Shown here in pieces: positions 7,007-9,398 of a stretch of DNA of 9,398 nucleotides (positions are counted from its first letter, which is position 1; the number at the start of each line of letters is the position of its first letter). The DNA lies in contig CAJZJY010000040.1 of assembly GCA_916050055.1 (NCBI GenBank), positions 1-9,398 on the forward strand, given 5' to 3'. The position numbers and the translations under genes are program-made. The notes beneath the pieces were generated by a model. The model was not told the origin of the DNA, did not search any database, and saw nothing but the letters and a program-made list of their open reading frames with translations. The DNA is from an uncultured Streptococcus sp. Its GTDB lineage: Bacteria > Bacillota > Bacilli > Lactobacillales > Aerococcaceae.

Positions 7007-8422
7007 TTATTGGAAGTATTCTTTAAGCGCGTTTGCAATACTTTTTGCGATGTTTTGTTGATATTCTTCAGAAGAAATCACTTTGTTATCGCCTTGGTTA
7101 TTTAAGTATCCAAGTTCTAAAAGAATTGATGGACGAGCATTATCACGAAGAACCATGAAGTTTTGGAATCTGCTTCCTTGGTTTTTCAATGGTAGGTTTC
7201 GAGATAAGTATTTATTCACTGTCTGACTGAGACTTTCGCTCTTATCACTGTAGTAGTAGGCTGTTGTTCCGCTTGCACTATCATCTTCAGACGAGTCGAA
7301 GTGAATACTAATAAATGCATTTGCATTATTTTTATTACTAATTTCAGCACGCTCAGCAAGTGAAACAGAAGTGTCGCTTGTTCTAGTTAAGATAACTTTT
7401 GCTCCCATTGCTTCGAGTTCTTTCTTCACAAGTAGAGCAGTTGTTAATGTATGGTCTGCTTCGTGTTTTTCACTGAAGTTTACAACAGCACCTGGGTCCT
7501 CACCACCGTGCCCTGGATCGATGACAATCGTTGCGTTTTTAATTCCTTGAGGAATCGTTTCATCCGTTTCGATTCCAGCAAAGTTTGTAGTCACTAGCCA
7601 GTAAGGAATATATCCGTATTTTCCATTACCAACAGATACTTTATAGAAATCGCCTTCGCGGTCTTCATACACAAATTGTGTTCCTTTATCTACCGTACCG
7701 ATTAATTCGGAAGTGACGTTGGAAGCTGAGTAAATAGGTGTTTCTTTTAGTTTTGTAACAAACATCTTGTTAGAGTCAATTGTTGTTGGAAGACCAGCTT
7801 GTTTGTTGAGAATTTCTTGAATCAATTCAATCGCGTAGTTTGTAGAGTCGCTATCCACATAACCTTCTTTATCAAAGTAACGAACTTTTAAGACTTTATC
7901 GTTCAATTCTTCAATGAGGTAGAAGAGTTCGCCGTTAGGAATTGTTAAGAGAACTTTCGAATTTTCATCCTGTGTTTCGCGTAATTTCAATCCGCCAGAA
8001 GCATATCCTTTCATCATCGTAGTAAGAAGGATATCTTTATCCTCGATATAGGCTACTTGATCATCATATTGAACTTGAATCCAACCGTTGTCGAGTTTAT
8101 GCAAGGCCAGCAAGTATTGGTTTTTCGTAATTTCACCAACTGGAATGCCTTTAGCATCCATCGTATGGTATACCTTTAACGCCTTATCGCTTGTATTGAC
8201 TGCGAATTCTACAATTTTATTTTTAACCACTGTAGATGTTTGAGTAGCCGTATTGCCACTATTCGTATCCGTATTTGCTTGGTGCGTATTTGCTTGCGGT
8301 TTTATTGTTGAACTTTCACTTACTAATGGATAGGCGATAATCCACAGAAGTAGAAGAGAAACAAGAAAGCCCAGCAGTTGCTGTATATTTTTCTTCTTAA
8401 AGAATTTCAGTAATGAATCCAT
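7007..8422 (-). CDS. Membrane-anchored N-acetylmuramoyl-L-alanine amidase (Amidase_3) with SH3-like domains
   Basis: Zinc hydrolase expected to cut the amide bond between N-acetylmuramic acid and L-alanine in peptidoglycan on the outer face of the membrane. The 471-aa protein has a short basic start, one hydrophobic segment at about residues 13-36 without a clear AxA cleavage site (so probably a membrane anchor), and a Thr/Asn/Gln-rich linker at 38-65. Three SH3-like wall-binding regions follow at about 79-130, 138-192 and 218-278. The catalytic domain, from about residue 297 to the end, has zinc ligands His305 (DPGHGGEDPGA), Glu321 (EADHTL) and His373 (SIHFDSS), and catalytic Glu436 (LLELGYLNN). 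All key residues are present, so the enzyme should be active. AAGGAG lies 5 nt before the ATG. The gene is a single unit, convergent with thiI and divergent from nfo. The family is sure; the exact physiological role (cell separation, turnover) is not. Confidence 0.94.
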   Translation of the reverse strand: MDSLLKFFKKKNIQQLLGFLVSLLLLWIIAYPLVSESSTIKPQANTHQANTDTNSGNTATQTSTVVKNKIVEFAVNTSDKALKVYHTMDAKGIPVGEITKNQYLLALHKLDNGWIQVQYDDQVAYIEDKDILLTTMMKGYASGGLKLRETQDENSKVLLTIPNGELFYLIEELNDKVLKVRYFDKEGYVDSDSTNYAIELIQEILNKQAGLPTTIDSNKMFVTKLKETPIYSASNVTSELIGTVDKGTQFVYEDREGDFYKVSVGNGKYGYIPYWLVTTNFAGIETDETIPQGIKNATIVIDPGHGGEDPGAVVNFSEKHEADHTLTTALLVKKELEAMGAKVILTRTSDTSVSLAERAEISNKNNANAFISIHFDSSEDDSASGTTAYYYSDKSESLSQTVNKYLSRNLPLKNQGSRFQNFMVLRDNARPSILLELGYLNNQGDNKVISSEEYQQNIAKSIANALKEYFQ

Positions 8423-8455
8423 AAGGGCTCCTTTTTATTTGTATATTTCCTCCTT

Positions 8456-8484
8456 ATTATACCAATAAAAGCGCTATTTGTGTA
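8456..8484 (-). promoter_or_regulatory. Sigma-A promoter of the amidase gene
   Basis: On the - strand, TACACA (plus 8479-8484) and a perfect TATAAT (plus 8456-8461) are 17 nt apart. TGG directly before TATAAT gives an extended -10 element. Transcription should start near 8449, leaving a leader of about 27 nt. An AAGGAGG lies at plus 8450-8455 on this strand but no start codon follows it at a usable distance; the functional site is the second AAGGAG, next to the ATG. Confidence 0.78.
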
Positions 8485-8497
8485 TAAAAAATAGCTT
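8469..8497. repeat. Imperfect inverted repeat in the divergent promoter region
   Basis: AAGCGCTATTT (8469-8479) and AAATAGCTT (8489-8497) are inverted copies except for two extra bases (GC) in the left arm, with a 9-bp spacer. The repeat covers the -35 box of the amidase promoter and ends 5 bp before the candidate nfo -35 box. It has no adjacent U-tract suited to a terminator, so a protein-binding site is possible. No regulator is identified. Confidence 0.5.
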
Positions 8498-8502
8498 ACA
8501 GC

Positions 8503-8532
8503 TTGATTGCAGAAGAATTATTTTAGTAAAAT
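8503..8532 (+). promoter_or_regulatory. Candidate promoter of nfo
   Basis: TTGATT (8503-8508) and TAAAAT (8527-8532) are 18 nt apart, with four and five of six consensus matches. The predicted start near 8539 would leave a leader of about 28 nt before the ribosome binding site and ATG. The match is modest in an AT-rich stretch, so other positions are possible. Confidence 0.42.
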
Positions 8533-8566
8533 AAATAGAGAATAATGAAATATTTGGAGGATGATT

Positions 8567-9398
8567 ATGTTAATTGGGTCTCACGTTTCGATGAGCGGAA
8601 AAGAAATGCTCTTGAATTCAGCAAAGGAAGCGGCAAGTTATAACGCAAATGTCATGATGGTTTATACAGGTGCTCCGCAAAACACAAGAAGAAAACCAAT
8701 TGAAGAGTTAAATGTTGAAGCTGGGAAACAGTACATGAAAGAACATGGCATTGAAGAAGTTGTTGTCCATGCACCTTATATTATTAACTTAGCCAACACT
8801 ACGAAAGAAGGCTATATTGATTTTGCAATCGAATTTTTAAAAGAAGAGTTGAAACGTGCAGAAGCTGTAGGCGCTACTCAGGTCGTTCTTCATCCAGGTT
8901 CTCACGTAGGAGCTGGTGTTGATGTTGGTTTAAATCAAATCATCTACGGATTAAACCAAGTTTTAACGAAAGACCAAAAAGTTCAAATCGCATTAGAAAC
9001 AATGGCAGGTAAAGGGACAGAGCTAGCTCGTACATTCGAAGAATTAGCGTGTATTATCGACGGAGTGACGCACAATGAACATTTATCCGTAACGTTTGAT
9101 ACATGCCACGTTCACGATGCAGGGTATGATATTAAAAATGATTTATCAGGAGTATTAACTCATTTTGATAAAACAGTGGGCCTTGACCGTATTAAAGTAC
9201 TTCATGTGAATGATTCGAAAAATCCGGTTGGAGCTCATAAAGATAGACATGAGAACTTTGGTTTTGGAGAAATCGGATTTGAAGCGCTCATGAACGTTAT
9301 CAATGTCCCTGAGTTTAAAGAACTTCCAAAAATTCTTGAAACGCCATGGATTAAAGTGGAAGACAAAGTGCAAATTGCACCTTACAAAAAAGAAATTG
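8567..9398 (+). CDS. nfo: Endonuclease IV (AP endonuclease Nfo), 3' end outside the window
   Basis: DNA base-excision repair enzyme that cuts 5' to abasic sites and removes blocked 3' ends, using three metal ions. The reading frame is open to the right edge; 277 complete codons are visible, against about 295-300 for the family, so roughly 20 residues are missing. The ATG at 8567 is chosen over the in-frame ATG at 8561 because TTGGAGG at 8554-8560 would touch the earlier one, whereas 8567 has a 6-nt spacing and gives [12 protein letters not shown], the usual start. All nine metal ligands expected from the E. coli enzyme can be placed: His68, His109, Glu144, Asp178, His181, His213, Asp226, His228 and Glu258. 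Motifs include [32 protein letters not shown] and KDRHENFG. It is transcribed away from the amidase gene across 144 bp. Nothing suggests a link in function with the wall hydrolase. Confidence 0.97.
   Translation, partial: MLIGSHVSMSGKEMLLNSAKEAASYNANVMMVYTGAPQNTRRKPIEELNVEAGKQYMKEHGIEEVVVHAPYIINLANTTKEGYIDFAIEFLKEELKRAEAVGATQVVLHPGSHVGAGVDVGLNQIIYGLNQVLTKDQKVQIALETMAGKGTELARTFEELACIIDGVTHNEHLSVTFDTCHVHDAGYDIKNDLSGVLTHFDKTVGLDRIKVLHVNDSKNPVGAHKDRHENFGFGEIGFEALMNVINVPEFKELPKILETPWIKVEDKVQIAPYKKEI

Noticed and set aside
8450..8455. Second ribosome binding site (AAGGAGG on the - strand) suggesting a small upstream gene before the amidase
   Set aside because: No ATG, GTG or TTG follows at a usable distance, and it lies at the predicted transcription start.
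1..9398. Mobile element, prophage or defence island
   Set aside because: No transposase, integrase, recombinase, terminal inverted repeats or target duplications are visible, codon use looks even across the window, and all genes are housekeeping or cell-wall genes.

Overview
The window looks like ordinary chromosome of a low-GC Gram-positive bacterium (Bacillota), most likely a member of the Lactobacillales. The pointers are AT-rich codon use, strong AGGAGG-type ribosome binding sites, a T-box leader in front of an aminoacyl-tRNA synthetase gene, a GH73 glucosaminidase with a LysM array as in enterococcal and lactococcal autolysins, and a ThiI without a rhodanese domain. A Carnobacteriaceae or Enterococcaceae-like host (for example Granulicatella or Carnobacterium) is a guess from gene content; no sequence search was possible.

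Layout. (1) 25-1902 (+): secreted autolysin with a long basic signal peptide, a GH73 glucosaminidase domain and six LysM repeats. (2) 1885-2140: a promoter whose -35 box lies inside the end of the autolysin gene, then a leucine-type T-box riboswitch with specifier codon CTC, a 7-nt T-box bulge and a competing intrinsic terminator. (3) 2162-6954 (+): leuS, a NifS/IscS-family cysteine desulfurase gene and thiI, with gaps of only 22 and 13 nt and no visible terminator between them. (4) 6964-7000: a strong hairpin that can end transcription in both directions. (5) 7007-8422 (-): a membrane-anchored zinc N-acetylmuramoyl-L-alanine amidase with three SH3-like regions. (6) 8423-8566: a divergent intergenic region with a good amidase promoter, an inverted repeat over its -35 box, and a weaker candidate promoter for the next gene. 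(7) 8567 to the right edge (+): nfo, endonuclease IV, cut by the window about 20 codons before its expected end.

How the genes relate. LeuRS charges tRNA-Leu. The desulfurase and ThiI form the sulfur relay that makes 4-thiouridine in tRNA, and in many bacteria ThiI also serves thiamine synthesis. The order T-box, leuS, desulfurase, thiI suggests that a sensor of uncharged tRNA-Leu may also set expression of the tRNA thiolation pair. Two cell-wall hydrolases with different bond specificities flank this block. No phage, transposon, CRISPR array or toxin-antitoxin module is visible, and nothing here amounts to an undescribed system. The points most worth a second look are regulatory: the T-box reach over thiI, the repeats inside the leader, and the palindrome at the divergent promoters.
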